Shown here: positions 34,510 through 45,622 of the stretch, piece after piece | Layout of the letters: each line of letters opens with the position of its first letter | Position numbering within the stretch: position 1 is the first letter of the stretch | Made by a program: the position numbers and the translations under genes | Origin: Fagopyrum homotropicum | Taxonomy: Eukaryota > Streptophyta > Magnoliopsida > Caryophyllales > Polygonaceae | DNA length: 64,000 nucleotides | Assembly (NCBI GenBank): GCA_033239125.1 | Contig: BSWB01000006.1 | Coordinates: forward strand, 121,380,242 to 121,444,241 | Reading direction: 5' to 3' | The notes under the pieces: generated by a model | Database searches by the model: none | The model's input: the letters and a program-made list of their open reading frames with translations, nothing else | What the model was told of the DNA's origin: nothing

Positions 34510-34511
<2 letters not shown>
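34261..34511. mobile_element. Small TIR element (MITE) of about 250 bp in a (TA)n tract
   Basis: The left end GACTCCCATGTAAATAGCTC (from 34271) and TTACCATGT match the reverse complement of the right end (reads GACTCATATGTAAATGGCTC then TTATCGTGT). Both termini lie in (TA)n. The inside holds a short repeat around ATATATTCGGCGG and TCACATATATTCG. No coding capacity. Confidence 0.75.

Positions 34512-34550
<39 letters not shown>
34512..34550. repeat. (TA)n microsatellite between two TIR elements
   Basis: About 19 TA units join the right end of one TIR element to the left end of the next. Confidence 0.97.
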
Positions 34551-34556
<6 letters not shown>

Positions 34557-35637
34557 TAGGATCAGGTGAGAACAAGTGTTACAGTAAGAAATAAGAACGA
34601 ATTTTAAGCGTCAGATTAAACTATGGAGGGCTCAAATTGATCGGCTATATTAGGAATCGTTTTATACGATTTATTACCGTATGCGTGACTATGGTAATAT
34701 TATATACTTACTTTGCCTATACGGAATCTATTATATCGCTAATTAATTGTGCATGATCGTATATTCCTTTATTTCATGCATATGGTAAAGTAATCGTGTA
34801 ATGTGATACATATAAGCTTTACGCTCATCGTGCAATAATGCTACGGGGATCAAACCAATCGTGCAGTGTATACTTGAAATGTGCATTGAAAATCAAACGT
34901 GCATATGTTACTAATGTTAGATCGTGCATGGGTTATCAATGTTAACAATGTTAGTAACAATATTATTTTATTAATTTATTGTAATTTATATCTATATTTT
35001 TTACTCCAATTCTGCAGGAAAATATACGGAATTGTAACACGGAAATGGTTTTGCACGTCTAAGTTCACATCAAGACTAACACGATATAAGTAATTTGTAC
35101 ACGTGTTGTTTAAGTTCTTATATGCTCACAACACAAATAACACATATGAATGAAATTTTAACTTGCACGTTTTAGTTCATGCACATTTAAGTTCATCTAA
35201 AATACTTAACTTGCACGTTTTAGTTCATGCACGTTTAAGTTCATCTAAAATACTTAACTTGCACGTTTAAGTTCATCAAAAATATAAAACTGAAAATTAT
35301 GCACGTTTAAATTCATATTTATATAGCACGAGCGACAATTCTTATTAATAAAAACCAACCCATTGAACACAATATATGTTGCACGCTTAAGTTCTACGAA
35401 TTCAAATTCAATAAATATACAACCAACGATTTAGTTTATTAATCGTGCAACTTGATTTTTTCGCGATATAATGTATATTAGAAACACGATATATTTCATT
35501 ATCTAACAGAGGAAACTCAATTATCAATGTATTATTGCCTATATTTAATAATTAATCATAACCGTTAGATGTAATTAATCCGACGCTTAAGATTCGTTCT
35601 TATTTCTTACCGTAACACTTGTTCTTACTTGATCCTA

Positions 35638-35643
<6 letters not shown>
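34551..35643. mobile_element. TIR element of 1.1 kb with 62-bp inverted ends in a (TA)n tract
   Basis: TAGGGTTAGGATCAGGTGAG at the left and its partner at the right (reads TAGGGTTAGGATCAAGTAAG) continue as inverted repeats for about 62 bp through AACAAGTGTTAC and AAATAAGAACGAAT, with four mismatches by eye. The body is AT-rich, with a direct repeat of AACTTGCACGTTTTAGTTCA (about 35160 and 35209) and many GCACGTTTAAGTTCAT words. No transposase is seen, so it is non-autonomous. Confidence 0.85.

Positions 35644-35672
<29 letters not shown>
35644..35672. repeat. (TA)n microsatellite between TIR elements
   Basis: About 14 TA units separate the 1.1-kb element from the next TIR element. Confidence 0.95.
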
Positions 35673-35674
<2 letters not shown>

Positions 35675-35960
35675 AGAGAGAGAGATTATAGATCCTATGA
35701 GAACAGGCTTATCGTGTAATCATGAAAACAGATTCGTAATTACTATTAGTTTTGTTACGAAGGTGCCATATCGTTAAATGTATTATTCGTAGTTATTGTT
35801 GGTTGAGTGGATTATTCGTAGTTATTGTTTGAGTCCTAATTATTATTATTCGTAGTTATTATTAATTATGATATCTACTCTAAATCCCTTAATACTCACC
35901 ATCAAACGGTGTACGATTGTTCTCGTGTACACACGTTAGGGGTGTTCTCATGGGAACCAC
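35673..35960. mobile_element. Third TIR element (about 290 bp) in the (TA)n chain
   Basis: The left side GATCCTATGAGAACAGGCTT (35691) and ATCGTGTAATCATGAAAAC pair with the right side, whose reverse complement reads GGTTCCCATGAGAACACCCC then TAACGTGTGTACACGAGAAC. A TTATTCGTAGTTATT word repeats inside (35786, 35811, 35847). The ends are less exact than in the two neighbours. Confidence 0.6.
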
Positions 35961-37637
35961 ATATATATTTATATATATATGCACACACATGATTGATTGC
36001 ACTCAAATGGCTTCTAATTAAACAAGCAGCAAAGAATCATACATTTTAGTTCTAAATTGAGGAATGGAGAGAAAATTTAAGGGTATGAAATGTTTAGAGG
36101 TTTCAGGAAGAAGTTGTGCATACAACGTTGACGAAAAAAATGGTAAAGTAGAAGAGCAATAAATCTTGGTTGTTATCGAGATAATTAATGTACCTACGAC
36201 TTTACTTGACTGAGCGTTTCGGGAAGATTTTGGTGAGGAGAGAGAAAAATAGTTTTGAGAAAATTGGTGGAATAGGGCCATTTTTGTTTAGTGTAGATTA
36301 ACTAGACCCCTAGTAATATCCAACAAATATATAAAGATAAATAAAAGTATTAAGGAGATAAATTAGGAAGGTAGTTGACAATTTAATAAATCCACAATAA
36401 TAAACTACCTTAATTATTGAAACGGATTTGAAAAAAAGGAAACCGTATGGGAGAGATTCTCGCAATCTATATATGAGTGGTTATATCCGTCATTCACAAA
36501 CTCAACACCACTTCTTTACTCTCATTTAAGGAAGATTCAAGGTCTCATCTTTCTCCCTTTTAGGTATCATATTTCTCCCTTCCATTTCGTCTCTATTTTA
36601 TTCTCCATTGTAACCGATGCAAGTTATCGTTTCTATCCCGCTCCGTTGAAGGTTATTGAAGGTCGGTTATATCCATCTTCATTAAAGGCCGCTCGAAACC
36701 TCTTCACAAGTTATCGTCTTCTCCCACTCCCAAACATGTACATTTTCTAACTCGGATTTAAGTTTCTTGCGACATGTTACAGGATTATGTACCCATTTTG
36801 CCAAATCAAATATTATGTATCAAATTTTGTTGCTAATAAATATTATGTACTAGTTATGCATCACACATAGTTGCTGATAAATATTTGCTGATAAATGTTA
36901 TGTACTAGTTATTTAAATAAAGCAAATAATGTTGTTGATTGCCACCGTATTATGTAACAGCAAGGACGGACCAGCGGAAGAATTGACGTTCAAACTTTCA
37001 TATGTAGTTGATTGCCACCGTATTATGTAACAGATCGATCTATATCAACAAACTTAGAAGGAAACAAGAGCGGAAACAATGACGTCCAGTTTTTACGATT
37101 AATGGCTCTTCAGATGATATCCCCCAATTAAAGGAGATTATTACCATTTATTTCCTTGTTTAACGGGTTTATAATATAATTACAATCTTTAATTACATTA
37201 ATCGATAAACTTAAATAGGATAGAGAAAGATTTTGAGTATCCGCAGAATCTTTATTATTATGTATAATAAATCTTTTTAGTAAAATATACAGGGGCCTAT
37301 TTTGTCAACATATAAACAAAAATGTTTAGGTTATACACCTTAATACATAAACTGCCTAGTTAGCCAACTCATCCAATAGTTTTATATGTTGGTTAGAAAC
37401 TAAAGCCAAAAAAATTGCGGTTAGTTTTCCAATATCAAAACTTAAATAGATTAATTTCAAAATTCACTCCAAATATTATTCTAATTAACAAAGTCAATTG
37501 TTTACCCTCCTAAACACAACACTTATATGATTTCATAAAAATACATGAGCTAATTAATTAAGAGCAAATTTAGTAACTAGGCTGATTCGAGATTATCTAT
37601 TAGTAATTAGGCTTTTAGTATTTTTTTTATTAAGTAA
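35961..37637. other. AT-rich intergenic stretch
   Basis: No gene recognised. A 30-bp stretch around TTGATTGCCACCGTATTATG recurs at about 36936 and 37010. The reverse-strand frame at 36018-36281 is low complexity and I do not support it as a gene. Confidence 0.5.
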
Positions 37638-37994
37638 ATGTGCCCCTCTTCAATTTTTTACTATCAAACCCTAGCAAACTCAACTCCTCCGGCATCCTCC
37701 AACCTCTTCCCCTCAACTCCTCCCTCCTCTTTCAGAATTGGATCTCGATCCTCCAGCCTCTTTCCCTCAACTCCTCCCTCCTCTTCCAAATCTGAATCTC
37801 GATCCTCCAGCCTCTTCCCCTCAACTCCTCCCTTCTCTTCCAGATGTGGATCTCGATCTAGATCTAGATCTCACAACACCTTCAAAAACCTTTCTTCTTT
37901 GCATAGATTGTTTGTTCAATATCCTTTCAGATCTGGAACCATCTTCTTCAACCCTTCCACCACATTAACTTCTTCCTCCCTATGTCGTTGCTGA
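37638..37994 (+). other. Serine/proline-rich frame with a 54-bp repeat, cut by an Athila LTR
   Basis: The frame opens with MCPSSIFYYQTLANSTPPAS and has LFPSTPP three times at 18-residue spacing, each followed by a variable SRSSS block (37703-37870). The same DNA is open in a second frame (37738-37968), as expected of a tandem repeat whose unit is a multiple of three. The Athila 5' LTR begins at 37992, so any gene here lost its 3' part. It could be a host exon or only a simple repeat; I recognise no family. Confidence 0.3.
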
Positions 37995-38642
37995 TAGCAT
38001 GTATTATAGTCTATATTTTGGGATTGGTTTAGACGTTTTATCTTCATAAATTTGCATGTATGGATGTATATTCTTTGATTATATTGTTGTGTTGTCTACC
38101 TTCGCGGGAATCGAGGTCTACAACTAGTTTCATTGTAATTGTAGGGAAAATGGAACGTTTTGGACCAAAATGGAGCTAAGGAAGCTAAGAAGTCATTGGA
38201 GCTACATTCTGGAGCATTGAGGAGTTATAAGAAGATCTCAGGAAGCATGGAAATGATTTGAAAGATTGTATTTGGATCAGATTAGAGAGTTTCACTCTCA
38301 ACTGAGACTCACCACGGTCATCTACGGTACCACCTCGACCGAGGTGATCTTCAGGAGCGTCTGAACCAAGGCGAAGTAATGACCGGACATAAGATCTTTA
38401 TTTTTGGCTTAGATCTTCTATTTTCGGAAAGAGAATATCACATATTTTTGGATGGATTTCTAGAAGAAAGAATATCTTTTGGCTGATAAATTTTTGAAGC
38501 AAAGAAGATTGCAAGATATTTTAATAAAGGAAATTATCTTTTATAAGATATTTTATCTTTGGAAGATAATTCTCCTCTATATATATGGGCTGATTTTCTA
38601 GAATTCAGTCATCTTCGGATCATCTTCGTATCACGAAATCTT
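37992..38642 (+). repeat. Athila 5' LTR (family C), first part
   Basis: TGATAGCATGTATTATAGTC opens the LTR and matches the 3' LTR at 61870 closely. CCTCGACCGAGG lies at 38333-38344 (+341 from the start). The LTR is interrupted at 38643; the matching position in the 3' LTR is about 62522. Confidence 0.92.
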
Positions 38643-41262
38643 TGTAATATCGGGAAATTTATTTTCGATTCAAATCGGACTCAACCAATTCACAGGATAC
38701 TAAGTATCAGGATTTAATGAATTCTCGTTATTTTTCTTTTATGTGAGATTTAATCCACATAAACACATAGCATACCTTCCTTCTCTTTTTTATAAAATTA
38801 TAAGAGATAGGCCCATCAGCGTGAGGCCCATTTACCATACAACTGGGTAGGCCATCAGTGTGAGTCTTTTGGGACTATGAGCTCGATCAGTTGGCAAGGG
38901 CAGTGGGCTTCGCTTTTGTCACTTTCCTGATGCACGTAGAAGCAGATCTGAACGACTCCCTCCTCACCCGCTCCACGTCTACATATCTTCTCTCTCTCTC
39001 CTATATTCCTACACCCTCACGTCTAACCTAACTGCTCCTACACGAGGCCATCTAGCCAACATCTCTCCTCTCAGCCGTACCCAATCGCGAATAGCAGCGC
39101 CAGGCGATTGCCTCTCCACGTGACGAACTACCGTCTGTCTCCTCCTCCCTCTTCTACACTCCGGCATCAACAAATTCAGCTAAGCCCTCGCGATCCTAGC
39201 AACCACACCTCTCCCATTTTGATCGAGGGCGGTTGATCACCTCTCCAGCATCAGAAGCAACAGTAGACGTCGAAGAAACAACTCTCATCGACACCCCGTG
39301 GCGGACACCATCTCCTTCATCGGCGACTGAGAAGACGCAAGCGAACAAGGGCTCCTCGTTGTACCGGTATGCACCAATCCAGTGTCATTTCCCTCTCTCT
39401 CTCCAACCTTGCACACCGTCGATCGAGACGACCCGCCTCAGCCTCCTCTCGCAGTCGACAGCGGCCTGGAAACCGGTACCGTCACCGATCGAAATGGCCA
39501 AGGTAAACTTTAGGTTTTCTTCGTCATCAAACTCAATTATCGCTACTTTGCTAACTCGATGTATACTCGCAAAATAGTCGCTCACCTTGTGCTCAGTGAA
39601 CTCGAGCGGACGTCTCTTGGTTGCTATCCTGGTATTAAATCGAGCTTCTCGCCCTCTTGATCGTGGGTTGTTGTTAGAGGCTGCCGAAGTTGCACAATCA
39701 ATAGTGAGTCTCACATTCCATTTCTTCATGTATTAAACTTTAGCTATGGGAGTGTTTGATTAGTTTCATTAGTTTAAGAAGAGTTAGATCAAGGTGGGAG
39801 TTCTAGAGTTGTCTCCTACATTTGGGTTCAGTTGTCATTGAGGATGTGGAACTCTATATGGGTAGGTTAGGTTTAATTCATAAGGTGTGAGTAATGTAGA
39901 AATCCAAATTTTACAATCAGTGAGAATCGAAACCTAGACCTCCTACATCCTCTATGGTTTTAGATTTTCTTTTTGTTGTGAACTGCTGACTTTAGAAAGA
40001 CGTTTTGATGTCTTAGATCTAGCATCCACCGTTGAATTTTTGATATGTTATAGGTTGATACAAGTAGTTTAAGTTATTAAAATTTGAGAACGATCCAACG
40101 GTAAGATTTGTAGTTATGATGTCCCGAAGAAGGGTTGGAACGCAGTTGGGCAAAGAGTGGGATTTTGGCTAACTATGGGATTATAGGTCCATAAGACCTT
40201 GTCTTTGGGCATAGTCTTGATGGTTGATTATTTTGGGATATGCCTTTGGTTCTAGCGGAAGCATTAGAAACTTTCTAGATTATTCTAGAATTTTTGGAAC
40301 CAGTGGTAAAACAGTCTTTTCACCTTAAGAGAGCCTTTTTTCGTAATGTCTCTTCGTGAGATTGTACATAATAAAAGTATATAACTTCTAAGAGTATGAG
40401 ATGTGTTTTGGTCGACATGCCTTGTTGACAGGCGTTTGAGTTACCACGAGTACAGACCGAGTTGGGATTTGAGAGAGTGTGATTTGATTCAGGTAAGTCC
40501 TTGCGACTTACTTAGCTAGTTTCTGGATGTTAGTTGAATGACAATAGTGGTGTGTGTGATGTGTGTTTAAAATAATAACTTGATAGGACTACTGTTATTA
40601 TTATATTTTAAGGCCCAAGTGTATGTATAACGGGCCGTGACATCACTGCCCAGCTCTGATAGGAGACTGGGAGGTTCTCTATACTCAAACCACACAAATA
40701 CAAGGTGAGATGCATCGGATCCATTCCTGATGGTTACACGGGGGCGGAGGCGAGGTTTGAGAATCCCTCGTGTTAAAAAATAAGTATCATTTGTAAGAGT
40801 GAATGACCTCAGTAAAGATAATAAATGAATTGCTTGAAAGCATGATGAGTGTCTACTTTTGCTATGGTGTGTGCGTGTGCTATTCTTATTTACCTAACAT
40901 TTAGATAGCTAGCAAACGGTTGTTCTGTTGTGTTGTTTAGATTTACCATAGGTTAGAGCAGCAGCTGAGTGATCGGAAGTAGTGGTCAGCCGGGTCTCCG
41001 TACTCCTTAGAGTGGGGTTGGGTGTTTGTCTTGTTGTTTCTTTCTTCGTATTATGACAGTTAGACTTTTACGTTGTCTAAATATTGTGGGTTGTTAGACG
41101 TTGTGGCATTCATCTCTTCAAAATACTATTTTATGAATTTTGGTTTTTCTTATTTGTGTCTTGTTGCAAGATCCTAGTAAAATTGTTGTCAAACTAAGGT
41201 CGGGACCCATTATGAGGTCCTAACCAGTAATGTCCCGAGTTTTGAGAATTCGGGGTGTTACA
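38643..41262 (+). repeat. 5' LTR (2620 bp) of the Tekay-like element
   Basis: It runs from TGTAATATCGGG to GGGGTGTTACA. The second half has the usual Tekay order: hairpin (40493-40511), AGCTAGCAAACGG, TGGTCAGCCGGGTCTCCGTAC and GGGTCGGGACCC-like tail. The first half adds about 1 kb not found in the LTRs at 24810 or 31363, including a GC-rich stretch (39000-39520) open on both strands (39233-39577 plus, 39385-39729 minus). Confidence 0.9.
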
Positions 41263-41265
41263 ACA

Positions 41266-41283
41266 TGATATCAGAGCTCTAGG
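41266..41283 (+). other. Primer binding site, initiator tRNA-Met type
   Basis: TGATATCAGAGCTCTAGG begins 3 bp after the LTR. It differs by one base from the TGGTATCAGAGC complement of initiator tRNA-Met. Confidence 0.85.
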
Positions 41284-43640
41284 TTGGCAACAATGGCACT
41301 TGAAATCTTCTGAAAGATTGAATATGTACTTGAGTAGAACCCGAAAAGGAATTTGAGTTTTAAAAAAGACTTTTGGTTTTGAAATGCATGCATAGTCTGG
41401 TTGGGGATAGAAAAGTATGGTTGACCACCACTACTACCGCGGATCTCAGTATGCTTAGTATGGACTTTAGGTTTTACTTTATGTTGACTTATTAGCTTGA
41501 TTATAAAGATATGTGATATAGATAAGTATATGCCGAAGATTAGTAGAAATTATAGTTATGTTATGTCCTTAACGGAGATAACATAATGAGTTTCTCACCC
41601 CATTGACACACCTAAGTAGATTTTGAAGGGTGTCAACGTGAGGATTAGTATGCACATCTTATGTGCATTAAGGTAGACGAACGGCGGACAACTCCTTCGA
41701 GCTTGTTGAGGATCGTCGAGACGGAAAAGTGAAGACTAAAACACAACACCAACTACGATGACAAGAAGGGAATCCCGAGTCAACTCAATAGGATCAAATG
41801 AAGAATATACATGAGAGTTGTTCCGGCAACGCGTTGGATGACCGACAAGTATACAAATTGGAAGAGACAACCCATAGGTTCTTTCAAGATGGTGTAAAGA
41901 AACGTTACAAACAAAGGGGATGCCTTCAGAAACACAAATAGGCATGAAGATCAAGGTTAAATATAGTAGCGATCAAGACAAGAGGCATTGAATCTAAGCT
42001 TATTGACGGACCAGAAGGTGAAAGTTTGAGTATAGAAGAAGAGCGGAATATGATCACTCTCGACAAGCTACTTGCCACCACAATCAAGATGGGAAACCGA
42101 GACAATCTTAAGTGTAGGAGTCAAGATAAGATACATTGTCCATCCCGATACGAAGAATTAAAGAGCCGCAAAATGAAAGCTTACAGGTTGCTAGAAAGGG
42201 GAAGGTCGATTTCACCAACATAGAAGTGGTGTGACCTCCTAGTACATACAAGAATTACAACAATGATCGGGATACAACAAAGACCGGATTTCTATAAAGG
42301 CATAAGTACAAGCAGCACCCAAGGAAGGAGGGTGTAGGAGAATAGTCTTGGGGAAAAAGAGGGTCTCTGATAACTTCTCACTCATGAAGGGATTTAAGTT
42401 AATAACACTGGCGGGTCATAACAGAGAACCTCAAGTGGACAATAACTCAAGTAAAAAGAATCATGGAGAAATGCCTACAAATTATCGTAGAAGAATTGAT
42501 AAGTCCGTTGACGGGAGACGAAGATACAACTAGAATCGTAAGAGTATAGTACTCTTATAGGAGTGTAATTTGTAGAAGGAGCTAAAGAAAAATAAATGGA
42601 AGAGATATATTTCCACCTTGTATATAAAACCTCAAAAGAGAGAGAAGAAAAGTAAGTCTACGATCTTATAGAAGGTCAACTACACACTAGTTGGTAACAA
42701 CAGAGAATTTATACGTGCTGGCTAACTAGTGATGGTTGGTTGACAGATAAGAAGAATAACCACAAGGTTATAAAGGAAATTTACCGACATCTGGTGAATT
42801 TCTTCCAGAGATCAACGACGACAATGGTGAAGTTAAATCAATACAAGTACTAGTAGCCTTGATGGTAACATTGAATGAGTTCAATATGATAACTCTAATA
42901 AAGAAAATAAAGAGAAGCTCTTGACGGTCGGTAATGACCATTGATGATAGTAATGGTGTAAAGGGAATTGTTGTGAGTAGTTACTTACTACTGACTAAGG
43001 AAAGATACATATCAAAGTTAGTATGAAGGGATCCTTGTAAGAAGAACTAGAAGAGTAAGAAGAAACAGATGATTGTGAACATGTTCTATGTCTTAGCATT
43101 CCACACAAGTAGGATTGATTGTGCTCCTCCGAGAAAAGGTGGGGTCAAACTGTCTAGATTGACAGGGGAAACCCATGTGATTAAAGATGTGACATAGAAT
43201 AATTGGAATTACAAAGGAGGCACAAACATAGAGAGTATGATTTAAAGCCTTGGTGAAATGTGTGGTCGAGTTGTGAGGTGATTGCAGATGGAATCTACAT
43301 GTTGGCTAGAACAGACATGAGAAGGAGTAAAGTTGAATGTCTAAAGGCTATTATATGGATCCGGGATTACCCCAATAAGATGATTACCGAAAAGTGTATA
43401 TATAAAAGTTTAATGAGAAATGGAGGTACTCCAATGAAAATTCAAGCTGGACTGATGACATAAGAGTTGATGAAAGTAATAAGACCAACCAACGTGGTCC
43501 GTAAGACGTATACAAGGGAACTCAAAGGATTTAACTATCCTACTGGTGGTAAAGATTTAAAAGAAGGTAAAACGACATGAGTATAAGGAAAACATAATAA
43601 ATGCGATGCGAGGAATTTGATTTTTGAGAAAATCATATGC
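41284..43640 (+). other. Internal region without recognisable gag, protease or RT
   Basis: About 2.3 kb lie where gag, protease and RT should be. Only short frames exist (42026-42223, 42348-42533, 43260-43463), and none shows a zinc knuckle, DTG or YxDD motif. The sequence is purine-rich on the plus strand and rich in AAGA/GAAG words. It could be an extremely decayed gag-pol, or unrelated DNA brought in by recombination. Confidence 0.45.
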
Positions 43641-44105
43641 ATCTGATCTTTGTATACAAAGGGTACAGATGAATTTGTGGTATACAATGACACATCCAAG
43701 CTGGGCTTGGGGTGTGTTTTGATGCAGAGGGGTAATGTCATAGCCTATGTGTCTCGGTAGTTGAAGATGTAGGAGGAGAACTACCCCACACACGACCTAG
43801 AGTTAGGTGCAGTAATCCATGCTCTTAAGATCTGGTGTCACTATCTCTCTGGGGCGACATGTCAGATCTTCATAGACCATAAAAGTCTGAAATACATATT
43901 CACTCAACGGGAGTTGAATAACCGCCAGAGGCGGTGCTTAGAGTTGATCAAGGATTTCGACTTTGAGATACTCTACCACCCCGGAAAGGCGAATATAGTA
44001 GCTGACGCTTTGAGCCGGAAGACGCCTTGGGAGAGGGTGATAGCCTGGTTGACGGTACAACCACAGTTGCAGAGAGATTTGGCTTGGTTAGCGGTGGAGA
44101 TTTAG
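43641..44105 (+). pseudogene. RNase H remnant of the Tekay-like element
   Basis: VVYNDTSKLGLGCVLMQRGN (about 43675) has the first catalytic D replaced by N or lost in YND; the family has YSDAS. YPTHDLELGAVIHALKIW (E) and IFIDHKSLKYIFTQRELNNR (D) follow, then LELIKDFDFEILYHPGKANI and VADALSRKTP. This copy preserves glutamine codons that are TAG stops in the element at 24810-33180. Confidence 0.88.
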
Positions 44106-45350
44106 TTTCCAAATACAGATCGTCAGTTGGCTACTTTGGAGTTACTTCCTGATCTATTGGGTGAGATCCGACAAAAGAAGGAGACTCATCCGACTTTGGC
44201 CAGGATCCGAGATAAGACGTCTCGAGATGAGGCACCACAGTTCACTATTGGTGCTGAGGGAGTGATAAGACGTCAGGAGCCTATTTGTGTGCCATCTAAC
44301 GGCGAGTGGAGACAAAAGATTCTTGGCGAGGCTCGTGCTACACCATACTCAGTACACTCTAGTACTAGTAATATATATAAGAATGTGAGATGTTCTTTTT
44401 GGTAAGGTGGGCTGAAAACCGATGTGGTTAGATACGTGGATCAGTGTGTGACCTATCAACAGGTCAACATTGAGCATCGTAGGTCCGGAGGAGAGATTCA
44501 CCCATTTCCAAGGCCGCAGTGGAAGTGGGAGGACATATCCATGAATACTGTAAAAGAACTACGTCCTAGGAGGAGCTTCGATTTATATGGGTAGTAGTTG
44601 ATCGATTGACAAAGGCCGCACGCTTTATTCCTATCAAGGAGACATGACCGGTGAGTCGTTTGGCTGAGGAGTTCACCAGAAAGATTGTGAGACTCCATGA
44701 AGTATTGAGGACCATCGTTTCCGATATATACAAATGTTGCACCTCGAGGTTTTGGGTAGCATGTGCATGCGGCTTCGGGGAAGAGTCTCCACTTTACCAT
44801 AACTTATCACCCTCAGACTGACGGTCAGTCAGAGAGGACCATCCAAATACTTAAGGATATTTTGCGAGCTTGTGTGTTGGATTGGGGAAAGTTGTGGCCA
44901 GACCACCTCCCTGTGGTTGAGTTTTCATATAATAACAGCTGACATGCATCATCAGGGATAGTTCCCTATGAGGCTTTGTATGGGCAGAAATGTCGTACAT
45001 CGTGATGATGGGATGAGTCTAGTGGAGCTAATGAAGTAGCTCCATAGCAGATACAAGGCGACATCGCTCGAGTAGCTTTGATTAGAGAGAGTATGTTGCC
45101 ATCACAAAGTCGTCAAAAATCTTATGCCGACAAGAGGCGTCGACCTCTGGAGTTTATATTATGTGCATAGATTTGGTTGAGAGTGTCAGCGACACGAGGC
45201 TTCTTGCGCTTCAACATTAAAGGGAAGCTGAGTCCCCGATACGTCGGACCTTTTGAAATATTATAGCGATCCGGGGAGATAGCATATCGATTAGCATTAC
45301 CACCAACACTAGAGGATAGTATCAAAAGTAATTGTTCTGAGTTTCATGTT
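44106..45350 (+). pseudogene. Integrase and GPY/F remnant of the Tekay-like element
   Basis: The linker LELLPDLLGEIRQKKETHPT precedes a damaged finger (ARATPYSVHSSTSN, CVTYQQVN with one finger cysteine lost). The core fragments are WKWEDISMNTVKELRPR (first D replaced by N), VSRLAEEFTRKIVRLHE, TYHPQTDGQSERTIQILKDI (E) and WPDHLPVVEFSYNNS. GPY/F reads KLSPRYVGPFEIL, then YRLALPPTLED. The chromodomain seen in the other element is missing, as the frame dissolves after about 45350. Confidence 0.88.
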
Positions 45351-45608
45351 CAGTTAGTCGCAACCTCAAGATTTTCGGGTTAGTGCTTAGACCCATACTT
45401 AGATGACTTTTGATTATGTGTTTGTCTTCATAGTCGAGTGTTTGGGTTTTATGTTTGTTGCATGCTTAAGTGATAAGTTTCATATGTATGCATTTATATG
45501 AACTTTGGGTGATTCTTCTATGATTAGAGTAGAACGATATTGTTTTTGTTTCTTAAGAATAAAAGAGTGACGCTTGAGAGTTTTCCACTCCAAGTTTCGG
45601 GACGAAAC

Positions 45609-45622
45609 TTATTTTGAGGGAG
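45609..45622 (+). other. Polypurine tract of the Tekay-like element
   Basis: TTATTTTGAGGGAGGA runs up to the start of the 3' LTR at 45623. Confidence 0.7.

Noticed and set aside
39233..39577. Open frame in the GC-rich part of the 5' LTR as a host gene
   Set aside because: It lies wholly inside an LTR and is open on both strands. The 3' LTR copy has different frame ends. I recognise no domain, so I described it as an LTR module only.
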